NCBI RefSeq assembly: GCF_032854445.1
Contig: NC_088305.1
Location: 18,649,717 to 18,713,716 of the forward strand
Source of the DNA: Liolophura sinensis
Taxonomy: Eukaryota > Mollusca > Polyplacophora > Chitonida > Chitonidae
Length of the DNA: 64,000 nt
Reading direction: 5' to 3'
Part shown: piece after piece, positions 38,001-49,261 of the stretch
Layout of the letters: the number at the start of each line of letters is the position of its first letter
How positions within the stretch are numbered: the first letter of the stretch is position 1
Program-made: the position numbers and the translations under genes
The notes under the pieces: generated by a model
The model's database searches: none
The model's input: the letters and a program-made list of their open reading frames with translations, nothing else
What the model was told of the DNA's origin: nothing

Positions 38001-41000
38001 TTCTTTCCTCTACTTTCACATGGGTTTTGTACCTGTTATCCTACCGACTTCCACCCTTACGTATTTCCGTCTTACATATCCTTCCATCTCTTCTGTTGCT
38101 CCTGCTATCACATTGGCTTCCTTCATATGGTGCTTTCGTGTTCGCTACCACACTTCTGTTCGCTACCGCACTTCTGTTCGCCACCACACTTCTGTTCGCT
38201 ACCACGTTACATTTAATTTATCCATTTCTTCGTGTCGACAAAATTCCATCCTTCCGTACCTCTGACCTCACCGTCACCTTAGCTTTCACTTTTCTTTTCT
38301 CTTGCCCGACAAAAAACTGACCCCATCAGTCCTTTATTAGTCTCCTCATTCCCTCCATGTAAGATCTGCCCAGCCACCAACCACTCAGTCAGTCAACTTT
38401 TATTCCTTCAGAATTATCTTTACGTTTCGCTTCGCTCCCACCTTACTTTCAACTCCTTTCCTGTTCTTGAAGCCGTCTACATGCGCGTCACTCATTTTTC
38501 ATTCCTGATCTTTCAAACACCGTGCTCAGCAGTCATGTTTTATCCCTCTAAATTTATCCTTACATTTGATTTTGTTCTCAAGTCGCATTTCACCCCTCCG
38601 TATTCTTGACTTTCCTCTCAAGTCGCTTTCCATATCCCTCCATATTTTGGAATATGCTCCCGCGTTACTTTCAACTCTCTTTTCTGTTTATCTTTGAGCC
38701 CGCCTAGAGGTCCTTCAGTCCCCTTTCATCCACATACTGCCACACGGCCTGCTTACTTTTTTTACTCACGTTTTATCCTCCTTCCCCCCGATTTGTAATT
38801 ATACGTTTGACTGTGCCGTCACGTCATTTTCCATCCCTCCATATTTTGGCCTCGTTTTCACCTAATTTTATCCTGTTCTTGGAGCTGTCTTGTTAAACTC
38901 CAGCTCATGCTGGCTTCCTCTGTGGCCGTATGCAGGAAGACCTGCCAGCAATCTGCGGATGGTCGTGGGTTTCCCCCGGGCTCTGTCGGGTTTCCTCCCA
39001 GCATAATACCGGCCGCCGTAGCATAAGTGAAATATTCTTGAGTATGACGTAAAACACCAATCAAATAAATAATAAATAAATTGAAACTCTCTTTATTACA
39101 GGCTCTTCTACCTCCTAATCTTCTTCATCAATCACCGCCTTCTCTCCACACCACTTATACCCATCAGTCGATCACTCATTCAGCCGTATTTTGTATTCCC
39201 ACAGGTTTATCCTGATCGTTGGGATCCTGATCTTAGTCAGCCTGGCGGTCTGGTGCTATAAGTTTTACAAATACAAACAGAGAAGACGGAGGTTGTTAAG
39301 ATGTGAGTATCTACAACGATTCTCATTGGCCGTGTGGTTTGGACTTCGAACCTAAGAGAAATTTGTGCGACAAGAAAGAATAGCGGCCAACTTTTTCATC
39401 TCATTTGGATGAAATAGATACAAGAAAGGCAAAACTGTCGCTAGAGAGACTATAAGCGGTGGGATCAACCCTTCAGCTGTCAAGAGCCTGAAAGTCGCAG
39501 AGCTTTTCCAAATTATGGTTCATTTTCATGTGGATCTCCAACCTCCTCTTTGCCTGATGGAGGTTCGTAATGCGCAGTTTTAAATCTAAGCATGAGTTAC
39601 ACTTAATAGGGTCTCCTGGGGGCCTCCGTGGCTCAGTCGGTTAGCGCGCTAGCGCAGCGTAATGACCCAGAAGCCTCTCACCAATGCGGTCGCTGTGAGT
39701 TCAAGTCCAGTTCATGCTGGCTTCCTCTCCGGCCGTAAGTGGGAAGGTCTGCCAGCAACCTGCGGATGGTCGTGGGTTTCCCCCGGGCTGTGCCCGGTTT
39801 CCTCCCTCCATAATGCTGGCCGCCGTCGTATAAGTGAAATATTCTTGAGTACGGCGTAAAACACCAATCAAATCAAATCAAATCAAAAATAATAGGGTCC
39901 CCAGGGCTCGGCACTCCTAACACATGCTTAGGCAACGCGTCTGTATGTACATTTACTACGTCTTCTTGTGGCAGGATGAATCCATACCACCAAAGTGCTG
40001 CCGCCACTTAAGAACGGTGTCGTGCCAGACTGACACCGGGACAACCAGTCCTGTTTCCTTGGAGGCTCTCTTAGTGAAGAGAGAGCCTCCCGGTGCAGTG
40101 TTCCCGCAGTGTTATCGAAGAAGGTTTAAGCCATAATCATTCATTCATCCAAATGTATTGTGGACCATCTGTATTTTTCACCAGTTATATCGTTGTTTGC
40201 TCTTCATGTAAGCAGGTGACCCGCCACCTCTCACTAGCGCTCCTGGGCCCCCGGGATATGAAGAGCCCAGTCATCTACCGCCGCCGTATGAGGAAGTCAT
40301 TAAAACCCGCCACATCCCTCCCTCAACCACGGTCATCTACAACTGCCCACCTCCAGGTTAGACTATCCAAAGCAACTGCCCGTCTGAGTTGGATTTTCGA
40401 AGTCATTCGGTTGCACAGACACTTTAACCATGTTAAAAGGCCCTTAACTGTACCAACTTTTTTGTTTCCTATCCGTATACTTAAACTATCCATATACTTC
40501 TTACTGCCGGGCAGTGAATTTTCAAACTCTCAAACTCGCATTGTTCGTGGGGGCTTAGTAAAAATAAGCAGTCAATATAATTAAAGACCTGCACCACAGA
40601 GTAGTAAAACCAGAGCAGCGACTACAGTGTGATAGCTGGCAAATGGTCACACTTAACCGGTGAAATACGCCCTCTTGTTGTATACAACTCACCTCTGCAT
40701 GCAAGACGCTTGTATATCGCCGTTTTCACAGAGCTAACCAAGTGGCATAATACCATAGATTGTACCGATTGTACATTAGTCTTTGACCGCGGAATCAAAT
40801 CCAGTTTCGGCTAATCTAGCCTCCGATTGATAGTATATGAAATTTTGTACATATTTGATGTTTTAGTTCATTCCTTAGGAAAACGGCCTAAGACCATAAG
40901 CTCTCATTGTTCATCGGGTTTTTTCAGTTTTCGATGATTTTATTATGATAAAACTTCGTTGTTGTTGAGTTGCATGAAGTCCAGTGGAGAATCTGGAAAT

Positions 41001-42633
41001 AAACTCGGAAAAATTTTCCAGTGCTTCATTCACACAACTAGGTTCATAACAGTCTCGGATTGGCTTAATGGTTTTGGCACGTGACTTTCATTACACTCTG
41101 GAGAGCAGGAAATGGGATGAATGCAAATCAGTCAGATTTCACCAATGTTAATTGCATGTTGTTGTTTTTTTATCTTTTAACTGTTGCGTTACATGCTTTT
41201 CCTCTAGACCCCAGATAATACGAGATAATACGACACCTTGCGGGATATGTTTTAAGTTTTCAATCCATTAATCTCCATTATCCAATATTTTTGCAGGTTC
41301 CTTTGAACCCTGGGACCTCCCACCACGAACACCACCTTTACCGGAAGTAAGCACATGATCCATCAGCTAATCAAAGCGTTGTTCTTGCCGAAACACCCTT
41401 TGCGTGCTGAGCGGAGATTTGTAAGTGAGATTGCTCACAATGCCAGTGCAGTTCCCACAAAGCCGACTGTGATGATCTCCCTTGTCCAACAGGTGGCCAG
41501 TCACTACACTGGTCATAGTGCAACTGTGATATCTCAAGTGCCATTTGTTAACGTTCAGCTAAGCATTGTTCATGTCATGCTTCTCACCAAAGGAGACTTC
41601 TTGAGAGAATTGTTGTCGAAAAGAACAAGGATTTCAGTTCAACAAGCCAGGCTCAAGACGTGCGTCCTTCCTTATTCCAAAGCCTATTTTTAAATGTTTT
41701 CGTTTTATATTAAAACATTTCATAGGCCTACTTATACATCACAAAGGCCTCATGTTTTGAGTTTTATGAACTGAAGTTCCATTTTAAGTTCAAGGATTTA
41801 ACCCAAATTTCTTTGTGTCGAATTTGGATCGATCAAAGTCAACATTTTATACGAAACTTTTCTTCCGGATAGACTTATCCAGCGTGTTTGAAGAAAAACC
41901 ATCCCATTGTGAAAGGGGAACGAGTTCTTTGGATACTTTTTCTTGGTAGGCGAATTAAATGATGGGTTAAGAAAACTAGCCGGTGGATAAGTCAGCTACC
42001 CTGACAATGAAAGCAAATTTCTTAGAACACAATATTTTCCCCTTTATTCTCCCACAAAGTTTTGGTTTTGATGGATAGTTATGTTTGCTTTGGAGCTTCT
42101 TATTATGACATTTTGTGATTTCCGCGGATGCTGCTATATTCCAACGGTCTGGGATTACCGGATGCTACGGATTTTCCCCGTTCTATAAGCCTGGGATGCT
42201 GCATTCTGTCCCACACCCTGTGAGTATCGGATTGTGTAGCATCTCTCTTTGTGCGTACCTGCAAGATTTCCACGCGTCATGAGCATCGAATGCTGCAACA
42301 TTTTCCATTTTTGCCAGTAGCAGATGTGGCGAAATTTCCACGTTTTATTGATATGGATGCTACAAGATCCACGTTATGTGAGTTCCAGACTGTGCAACGT
42401 TTCAATGTTCTACAAGTATCAGATGTTGCAACTTTTGCGTGTTCGTAGAATGCCTGAAATATTTCCTCATTGCGAGTACCTGATGTTGTTATTTACTTCA
42501 CCGGCAGGCAGCTGGACTTCACCCTCAGTACGGCCCTGGGTTAAATGTGTCGCTGGAAGCTAAGGGTCAAGGGAAGACATACCTAACGCCAGTAATACAG
42601 GGTTTTGTTGTATTGGGTAGAAAATCATACTAA
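35053..42633 (+). CDS. Single-pass membrane protein with two PPxY motifs, VOPP1/WBP1-like (6 exons)
   Basis: Exons are 35053-35088, 36412-36473, 39205-39302, 40216-40356, 41297-41346 and 42508-42633. Every junction has GT/AG sites, and the phases (0, 2, 1, 1, 0) join without a stop into 170 residues ending at TAA 42631. Residues 18-33 are Cys/Trp/Tyr-rich (CYIYDGGCWYTLWYVW) and run into a hydrophobic helix (about 29-51). A basic stop-transfer follows (KYKQRRRR), then a proline-rich tail with PPGY (77-80) and PPPYEEV (87-93) and two further proline clusters. This order, with LWYxW at the membrane face, resembles the VOPP1/WBP1 family, whose PPxY motifs bind WW domains of Nedd4-type ligases and similar proteins, typically on endosomal or Golgi membranes. 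There is no cleavable signal peptide, so the helix would act as a signal anchor. The 5' exon is the least certain, because a different upstream exon could supply a signal sequence. Introns hold several SINEs and tandem arrays. Confidence 0.7.
35535..35762 (+). repeat. Tandem triplication, period about 76 bp, in intron 1
   Basis: Three copies of a unit containing cacacgatgtaccgg, acatatataaatgtccgtga and taccata, with block starts near 35560, 35637 and 35712. Confidence 0.85.
36235..36355 (+). repeat. Repeat C fragment in intron 1
   Basis: Shows tcttgccaatttgcctcagt, tagggtcttattctaacg, aaatgcctaaaatg and tcacactccctttgcaagat, then gacttcaaatc. These are blocks of the left terminus and interior of the 20019 element. 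It ends about 60 bp before exon 2 of the PPxY gene. Confidence 0.55.
37142..37580 (-). mobile_element. SINE family A copy split by a second SINE A
   Basis: The outer copy begins with a TTTATTTATTTG tail at 37142 and is interrupted near 37230. It resumes near 37413 (gcccgaggagaaactcatg, actaccggagaggaaaccag) and ends in its head (cgccatggagtgcccc). The inner copy has the opposite orientation. Confidence 0.8.
37239..37412 (+). mobile_element. SINE family A copy inserted into another SINE A
   Basis: Opens with ggctctccggccgcacgtgg and ends with gtacggcataaaataccag and an AAATAAATAAAT tail. The short direct repeat TACAAA flanks it (cctTACAAAtccc on the left, aaaTACAAAgccc on the right), a likely target-site duplication. 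Confidence 0.75.
37690..38340 (+). repeat. Pyrimidine-rich degenerate tandem array in intron 2
   Basis: Recurring ctttccgtttcagctttca and cttccatatctctgccttt blocks of about 55-65 bp. It includes four tight 18-bp copies of cttctgttcgctaccaca near 38133-38205. The 196-codon open frame here is Phe/Leu/Ser/Pro-rich and is explained by the repeat. Confidence 0.75.
38895..39080 (+). mobile_element. SINE family A, partial copy in intron 2
   Basis: Starts at cagctcatgctggcttcctc and runs through ctgcggatggtcgtgggttt and gtatgacgtaaaacaccaat to an AAATAAATAATAAATAAAT tail. It ends 125 bp before exon 3 of the PPxY gene. Confidence 0.85.
39621..39890 (+). mobile_element. SINE family A, full length reference copy
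   Basis: The tRNA-like head carries an A box (tggctcagtcgg, 39629-39640) and a B box (gttcaagtc, 39699-39707). The central part (ggccgtaagtgggaaggtc, ctgcggatggtcgtgggt) and the 3' domain (gccgtcgtataagtgaaat, gtacggcgtaaaacaccaat) follow, then an (AAATC)n tail. A 16-bp direct repeat with two mismatches flanks it (AATAGGGTCTCCTGGG at 39605-39620, AATAGGGTCCCCAGGG at 39891-39906). Confidence 0.93.
39974..40115 (-). repeat. SINE family B variant, fragment in intron 3
   Basis: Shows gaatccataccaccaaagtg, ctgccgccacttaagaacgg and accagtcctgtttccttgg, as in the variant copies at 52013 and 58603. Confidence 0.55.
40585..40680 (+). repeat. Repeat C terminus in intron 4
   Basis: Shows agtaaaaccagagcagcga, acagtgtgatagctggcaaa, tggtcacacttaaccggtga and aatacgccctcttgt, the closest match to the left terminus at 20019. 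Confidence 0.65.
42120..42490 (+). repeat. Degenerate tandem array of about 50 bp just before the last exon
   Basis: Recurring gatgctgcaacattttcc- and tatcagatgttgcaactttt-like blocks, strongly diverged. The array runs to within about 20 bp of the acceptor at 42506-42507. Confidence 0.55.
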
Positions 42634-43001
42634 AGACTTGTGATTGTGTTGTACATATGTACTTTAAAAACAACCACTGTAAAGAAGTGCCTGTGGATCT
42701 GAGTCAAAAATGCCGGTCAAGATATGTGATTGCCAGCCATTTGGCGACAGAGACACTTTGGCCACGTCTAAGGCCATTAACTGCCATGCACCACCAAGTT
42801 GGTACCCTGTGTGATTTTTCTTTCTTGTTGTGCTTATTCATGTACTCCTTACTGCTGAGTACAGTTACGAAACAATGTATTTTGGGTCGGGCTCATCACT
42901 ACCTTTGGCACATCACTACCGATACGCCATTTTCCATAGACTCACCAAGATTGCGAAAAACCAAAACCTGATGTACATCTGATCTCTGAGGAGAATATCT
43001 G

Positions 43002-43165
43002 TTTATTTATTTGATTGATCTTTTAAGTCGTAAGCAAGAATATTTACGTATACGGCGGCGGCCAGCATTATAGTGTCAGGAAACCGGACAGAGCCCGGGG
43101 AAAACCTACGACCATCCGCAGGTTGCTGACAGACATTCCCACGTAAGACCGGAAAGAAAGCAAGC
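43002..43165 (-). mobile_element. SINE family A, partial copy
   Basis: Shows gtttatttatttgattgatc, agtcgtaagcaagaatattt, cggcggcggccagcattat, acctacgaccatccgcaggt and tgctgacagacattcccac. The head is missing. Confidence 0.85.
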
Positions 43166-44301
43166 GTTTTTAGGTTACGAGTGTTTGATTGTCAAACGGA
43201 CAATTTCCGAGGATCTGAGACACTGTGAATTTTTTCAACAGCTGATTTCCAGAAACTGTTTAAGGCCTGTTCAATACATAAATAGGCCCGCATAGCCAAA
43301 ATAAGCGGGAGTGAAGGCCTGTGTTATATCTACCCGTATTGTACTGTGATGAGCCAATCGTGCTAATGGTGTTGTATAAGATTTGGTATCTCTGTTGGTT
43401 AGATGTGAGTGTACAGCTTCTAGGTTTTTACACCAGATGTTCACAGTTAGGTGATGCATGACGACAAATCAGTGATGTCATTCGAGCCAGTCCTTCTCGC
43501 CTTTCGAGTCGAATTTAGACATGTTGATTGGTTGTTCTTCCACGCCACACTCAAAAAGTTTTCTCGAAACATTAACATGGTGATCCGTTTTATTGGTGCA
43601 GGAGAGTGCTCGGGTGTCAATTAAAACTCCGCAACTGGCCCCCGCAACCAGAGAGAGAGATTTGGACTCGGCAGGACCAAATTTGAAGCTGATTTCAAGA
43701 CATCTTCTACTTTAATAGTTTCCCTCTCTAGCCATGAATCAATGTCATCGGCTCCAGAATTTCCATCGGGTCTACATTGCAGTGCATGTTATAAGAATAT
43801 AAAACGCACATCTGTGTTCATTTAAATGAGATCGTATATCCTACAAAGTTTACCTTATCATGCATATCTCTTGTACATAGGTGTACGTTGTGAAACAATA
43901 TGTGCATTGCGGGAATGTGCTTTAATTTATGAACTCTTCATTTTTTCCGGGTCACCCGCACAAGTTGATAACGAAATCGTATAATTCTTAGAGTATTGTA
44001 ACGCAAGTCAGGATGCATGATCTTTCCTTTTCTTGTCTGTGGAAAGATTAGTTTTTGCGCACAAACTACCGTGAACCATGCGCATGCGTGTGCTTTTATG
44101 CGCATGTGCTTGAAATCTCCAGTGACTGCTCACTTGCTCATTTATTTTGTGCCTTATTTCTGTTGTGTAAAGATCTACGAATTTATCGTTGGTGAAAATT
44201 GTCACGCTGGAAGCGAATCTGTGATATTAATGTATAATTTGTACATACCACATATATGTATGCCTGTAAATATATAAATACATTCATAAATGTATAAAAA
44301 A

Positions 44302-44307
44302 AATAAA
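44302..44307 (+). terminator. Candidate polyadenylation signal AATAAA
   Basis: In-strand AATAAA in an A-rich context, about 1.7 kb after the PPxY gene stop. If used, the 3' untranslated region would contain the SINE A at 43002. Confidence 0.25.
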
Positions 44308-45084
44308 CCAAAAAACGTGTGAAGATATTTTAATATGGATAAGTAATGTTTGTTACGTAGCAAAGGCAAAGCAGTATTTCCAAAATGGGTTGTTTTTATT
44401 TTACTTTCCCTATCAGATGGAAAGCCAGAGAGGTAACCGTCATTCCAATTTTATTTGTATCATGTAAAACGTCATAAGTTAACCAGAAAAATGACAGGAT
44501 TGATTGCCCAGATTGACAGACTAACTTCTCATAATATAAACAGGTATAACTGCGTTCACTCTTCAGATGATTAACTCATCGATTACATTCTTCAACGTCA
44601 TACTCAAGAAAACTGGAGGAAACCGGAGAGTTACATACTTCGATTTGAATGTATTATATTTTGAACACCTTAAATGACTGATTAATTTAGGCTTATATAC
44701 TTCTTGTCAAATTTAAGGTATTAACAATTCGAATTCGATTGGAAAGGGAGAGGAAAGGCAAGAAAATAATACTCAAAAAGAGGAGATAATAATGACCGAA
44801 TTTCACCTCTGATGGTTCTAGTATCGTCAAGCATTTTCAGTACCAGTAGCCAATGATACAGCTACATGTACGTTTTGGGTGGATACAAGCAGATTCTATC
44901 AAGTTCAGACCCAAATAAAGAACTGATCGGCATTAAATTCCTAAGATATTACAGGCTGTTTCCTTTAAGATTTTCTCCAGCGTATAACCAATCGAATGTT
45001 AGCTTGTGCCATTCAAAGCTTAAGATTTGAAGTCTTCATGATGAATGTGTCGTTATTATGGCGAGGACGAACCAGCAGTTTCTC

Positions 45085-45560
45085 GTTAACATGGGTGGTG
45101 TGGCCGTGTAGGGTGCCACTTCTCCCGCTCTCATTGTCAATGATCCACAAAGCTCTCTTATGTTGTCTTGTTAACATGGGTGGTGTGGCCATATAAGGTG
45201 CCACTTCCCCGTCTCTCATTGTCCATGGGTGCTCTCAATGATCCACAAAGCTCTCTTATGCTGTCTTGTTAACATGGGTGGTGTGGCCATGTAGGGTGCC
45301 ACTTCCCCGTCTCTCATTGTCCATGGGTGCTCTCAATGATCCACAAAGCTCTCTTATGCTGTCTTGTTAACATGGGTGGTGTGGCCCTGTAGGGTGCCAC
45401 TTCCCCGTCTCTCGTTGTCCATGGGTGCTCTCAATGATCCACAAAGCTCTCTTATGCTGTCTTGTTAACATGGGTGGTGTGGCCCTGTAGGGTGCCACTT
45501 CCCCGTCTCTCGTTGTCCATGGGTGCTCTCAATGATCCACAAAGTTCTCTTATGTAGTCT
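45085..45560 (+). repeat. Minisatellite, 98-bp period
   Basis: The block ttaacatgggtggtgtggcc begins at 45171, 45269, 45367 and 45465, exactly 98 bp apart, after a shorter first copy near 45087 and before a partial last one. Copies are almost identical (for example ccatgtaggg or ccctgtaggg variants), indicating recent expansion or homogenisation. Confidence 0.95.
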
Positions 45561-45805
45561 GGCATGAAGTTCCCTGGGGACCATCCACTTGTCGGCTACC
45601 AGTTCTGGATTATATTAAAGGTGACAGAGGTAGCCAAAGCTTTGCTGGTTTACTCCAACCAGCAAACAGGCAAATCTTTCATCCCGTGAATCCATCGGTT
45701 TGGTTGCGGAATTTATAACACAACAGTGTTCAAGTCGCGCACTAACTTCACAAATTCCTCTTAAAAACTGGCTGTTTCGTTCACGGTATTTGAAATAGGA
45801 TCCCA

Positions 45806-46300
45806 ATGTTCAAAATAAATGCTCGTCCATCTGAGCAAGACAAAGTGAGAAGTTACACCTCTCCTCTCTCCCAAGTATGGAAGCCGAATGCAACCATTCT
45901 CGGAAATTTGAAAAAAAGAGTCGCGACTTCACACTATCATGTTTGCCTAGCATTTTCGGATTTTCGACCCTCTCCCTTTCCCGTTTTCGACCATCGCCCA
46001 TTCAAGTTTTCCGCCACTGCACTTTCGTGTTGCACCTTGCACATCAGTGGCCCCATCTGGCATCCATGCCCAAGACAATCGCTTCCTCTCCCAAGTCGAA
46101 CTCACGATCACAGATCTAGTCTTACGCTTCATTCTTACAACCTGTTACATTACGACACCAGTGTAACGGATACAAGACATTCACATCAAACCACATTAAT
46201 ATCGCAGTTAGAAATTTTCAAGGAAAACACACAAATATATGCACCATTTATCGCAAGGCTTCCAAGGACTTCTTCAGATTACAAAAGTGGAAAAATGTAG
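45806..46300 (+). CDS. Unrecognised open reading frame, 164 aa (weak)
   Basis: ATG to TAG frame rich in Ser, His, Pro and Thr, with no hydrophobic segment, repeats or motif that I recognise. A competing open frame overlaps it on the other strand, which argues for chance. No splice sites or promoter support it. Confidence 0.12.
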   Translation: MFKINARPSEQDKVRSYTSPLSQVWKPNATILGNLKKRVATSHYHVCLAFSDFRPSPFPVFDHRPFKFSATALSCCTLHISGPIWHPCPRQSLPLPSRTHDHRSSLTLHSYNLLHYDTSVTDTRHSHQTTLISQLEIFKENTQIYAPFIARLPRTSSDYKSGKM

Positions 46301-46944
46301 TTTTACAAGCCTGTATGCAAGCAACTATAATATATTAAATATTTATATACATTAAGGTAGGCTATATTTAGAAATCTCCTTCCAACTTCAAACACTAAAA
46401 CGGTGATTTCGTAAAGTTACACTTGCCAACAATAAAACCAGTTTGTACGTTGGTTACCGCCTTCGCTCTCAGTGTCCAAACTCCATGCAAATAATCTCCC
46501 AACCTTGGTCATCCATGGTCACCGCGACAGAATAATGCTTAGCACTGGACACGATAGTTATTGCCTGGCATGAATACCAAAACATTTTTGTTTCACCTGA
46601 CGTACCAAAACGTAAATGAAATGGAAATCACTTTTTTGGGGCAAATTATAACCAATATATCACCTGCAACTGTTGCATAACGTCATAATATGGTTTCATG
46701 AAAATCTTGTTTTAGGCTCCTAGAGGACCGTGATAAAAACTAGCTGGCGGCAAAAATTAGATTTTCATCTAATTTTTATTTTCTACTGAGTACATGCAAA
46801 GCCGAATATCACAACAATTTGCTAAGCTTGAAAGCCAATGAATTAAAATTAAAATATTTTACTTGAACAACTCTTCCTTATGAGGCAAAAATAAATGACA
46901 GGATCTAACTGCGTATTAGATATTAAGATACTCAGACGTGTGGA

Positions 46945-47273
46945 GTGATTGAGTGAGTGCTTGGGGTTTAACGTCGTACTCAACAATTTTTCAGTCATAT
47001 GACGACGAAGGAATCATTAGGGTGCATGTACGTGTAATGTGCCTCCTTTGTTGCAGGACGGATTTCCACCGCTCTTTTATTTAGTGCTGCTTCACCGAGA
47101 TGACTTACCGAAGGCAAGTAAGCCGCCCCGCCCGAACCATTATACTGATACGGGTCAACCAGTCGTTGCACTATCCCCTTCATGCTGAACGCCAAGCGAG
47201 GAAGTTACAACTTCCTCTTTTAAAGCCGTAGGTGTAACTCGATTAAGAATTGATCCTGGATCTACCGGTCCCG
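46945..47273 (-). mobile_element. SINE family B, full length with 11-bp target-site duplication
   Basis: Tail end first (gagtgagtgcttggggttt, aacgtcgtactcaacaattt), then gtaatgtgcctcctttgttg, gacttaccgaaggcaagtaa and gggtcaaccagtcgttgcac. The tRNA-like head lies at the right (attgatcctggatctaccgg). AGACGTGTGGA is repeated at 46934-46944 and 47274-47284. Confidence 0.92.
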
Positions 47274-47453
47274 AGACGTGTGGAAGTTAAGGCACTGAAC
47301 ACTGCATTTCCATCCATGTCAATATGTGTTTGACAAGTTTCATTGTAATTTTTAGCTAAAAAACATAAATTCTGGTCTTCTGTTTGAAAATCTGCCATTT
47401 TACAACGGTAAATATCCTTCAAAATTTTCTCTAATAAATACATTGCAATACAA

Positions 47454-47562
47454 CAGAGTAAAACCAGGCCTAACCAACAGTATAAAACCAGATCTAACCA
47501 ACAGTATAAAACCAGATCTAACCAACAGTATAAAACCAGATCTAACCAACAGTATAAAACCG
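47454..47562 (+). repeat. 24-bp tandem array
   Basis: Units of cagtataaaaccagatctaa plus ccaa begin at 47478, 47502, 47526 and 47550, after a diverged first copy. The periodic frame on the other strand (8-residue repeat) is an artefact. Confidence 0.92.
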
Positions 47563-49100
47563 CACTGCAGAATATCCTGCAAATATGTGGCCATTTCACG
47601 GAAATATTTAAAATGGCTACAAATAAGCATAAAAATATTTAAACATGTATCAGATGCAAGCATGGCACAGTTCTATATATTGATAATACACCAATGTGTA
47701 AAACAGAACAATGAATTCTAAGATTATTAAACTTTAGATGAAGATTTTATACGATTGCTTGCCAATGGCATTTCTTATTTAAAAATTTATCATTTTCGTA
47801 GAATTCTAATAAATCTAAAATGTAGCCAATTCTTCCCCCCCTTTCAATCCATCCCCTGTTAACTTAGCCCTGGTTCAGACTTTACCCCTTTATTAATCAC
47901 CATTACAATGTCAGGGCAGGGCCTTTCTTTTTTTTCCTGCACAAACAACCAAAAAATAACTGTTTCCTATACTATATAAAAATATAGAACTAAAAAAAGT
48001 TGTCTCGCAAGGAGTTCAAAGCTACGAACAAAAACATTTTCGCATAAAATATACAGCACAAGTGTAATTGTACACAGTACTACAGACATCCCCCCTACTA
48101 TCACCATACAAGCTCTAATATAGGTAGCTCGCTGGTAGACAACAATATATGCCCCCTCCCCATCCCCCAAACCCAAATCTCACGTTAGCCCCTGCGCACC
48201 CCCCCCCCCCCCAAACAAGCAACAATAAGCACTATTTTAAGCACCATTTGACTAACTAAGAAGTACTGTTATCATAAAGATATAACATAATATTATGAAT
48301 AATGGAGATAACTCACTCACTGAATGACATCTACACTAATCCTTCAACCAAATAAGCAACTTTCAGAGCAATTGATGTACACATATATTTTGACTTGGGA
48401 GAAAAAAAATACGTCAGTTGGACTGACCATTTGCCAGGGCTTCACACAAAGTATAATTTTATCAATCTACACAGAATAATACCTTCAGAATATGCTTGAA
48501 TAAATACCTTACGCACTTGCTAAAAGGCTGAAGCATTACCGTCCCAAGTTGATATACTAAACAATGCTCCTCATACTACAACTGATACAAACCAGCTGGT
48601 GTATATGATCAGTCTTTGACCAACAAGCTGGCTAAAAAATTGGTCTCTCTCTATTGGATGTGTCCATGATCAACAAGCTGGCTAATGAATTGGTCTTGCT
48701 CTACTGGATCAGTCCTCGAAACCCAGCTTCGGTAGATTTACCCCAGTAGGTTTTAACTGGGGAAAGTTGCTGGTTAAGTTTTGCTTCATCCATCTACTTG
48801 TATATAAACTGGACAGCTGGCGTTTATCCAGAAATTTTTGAACACACCATTAAAAATAAGTCACCTTAATTACAATAACGGACAGGTTCTACTGGACTAT
48901 GTGTACATTTATCACCTTGGTGACATAACAAAAAAAAAAATGTCAGGAAAGATAATTCATATCTATTTTACCTGCAATTATTTGATGCATCTTTTACACT
49001 GATTTAGGAATTGATCTCAATAGTTCATTTATACAGCCAAATAAAGGTCAAAAAAAAAAAAATCTTTTGATGATAAAATTTCCTACCCTCCAATCCAAAC

Positions 49101-49106
49101 TTTATT
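49101..49106 (-). terminator. Candidate polyadenylation signal of the kinase gene
   Basis: AATAAA on the minus strand, about 400 nt after the stop codon at 49508-49510. Confidence 0.35.
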
Positions 49107-49261
49107 AATATAAATAACAGAACTCTACACAGTAATTTAGTGATGAATAAACTTTAGATCAAACACAGTAATGTTCTTTTCTACAAACATGGTCACATGA
49201 TCAGAACAGAAAACACCCCTCGTGAAAATTCCTCAGAAAAAGTCCGTATCCTGCTACCATC

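Noticed and set aside
37730-38320. 196-codon open frame rich in Phe, Leu, Ser and Pro
   Set aside because: It lies wholly in a pyrimidine-rich tandem array inside an intron of the PPxY gene. Composition and overlapping open frames are explained by the repeat.
39629-39707. tRNA-like sequence with A and B boxes
   Set aside because: The boxes are too far apart, the segment cannot be folded into a convincing cloverleaf by eye, and it is continuous with a SINE body, so it is the SINE promoter and not a tRNA gene.
45085-45560. Regularly spaced repeats that might suggest a CRISPR array
   Set aside because: The whole 98-bp unit is conserved, with no unique spacers, in a eukaryotic sequence. It is a minisatellite.
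47243-47599. Frame with an exact 8-residue repeat
   Set aside because: Product of the 24-bp tandem array.
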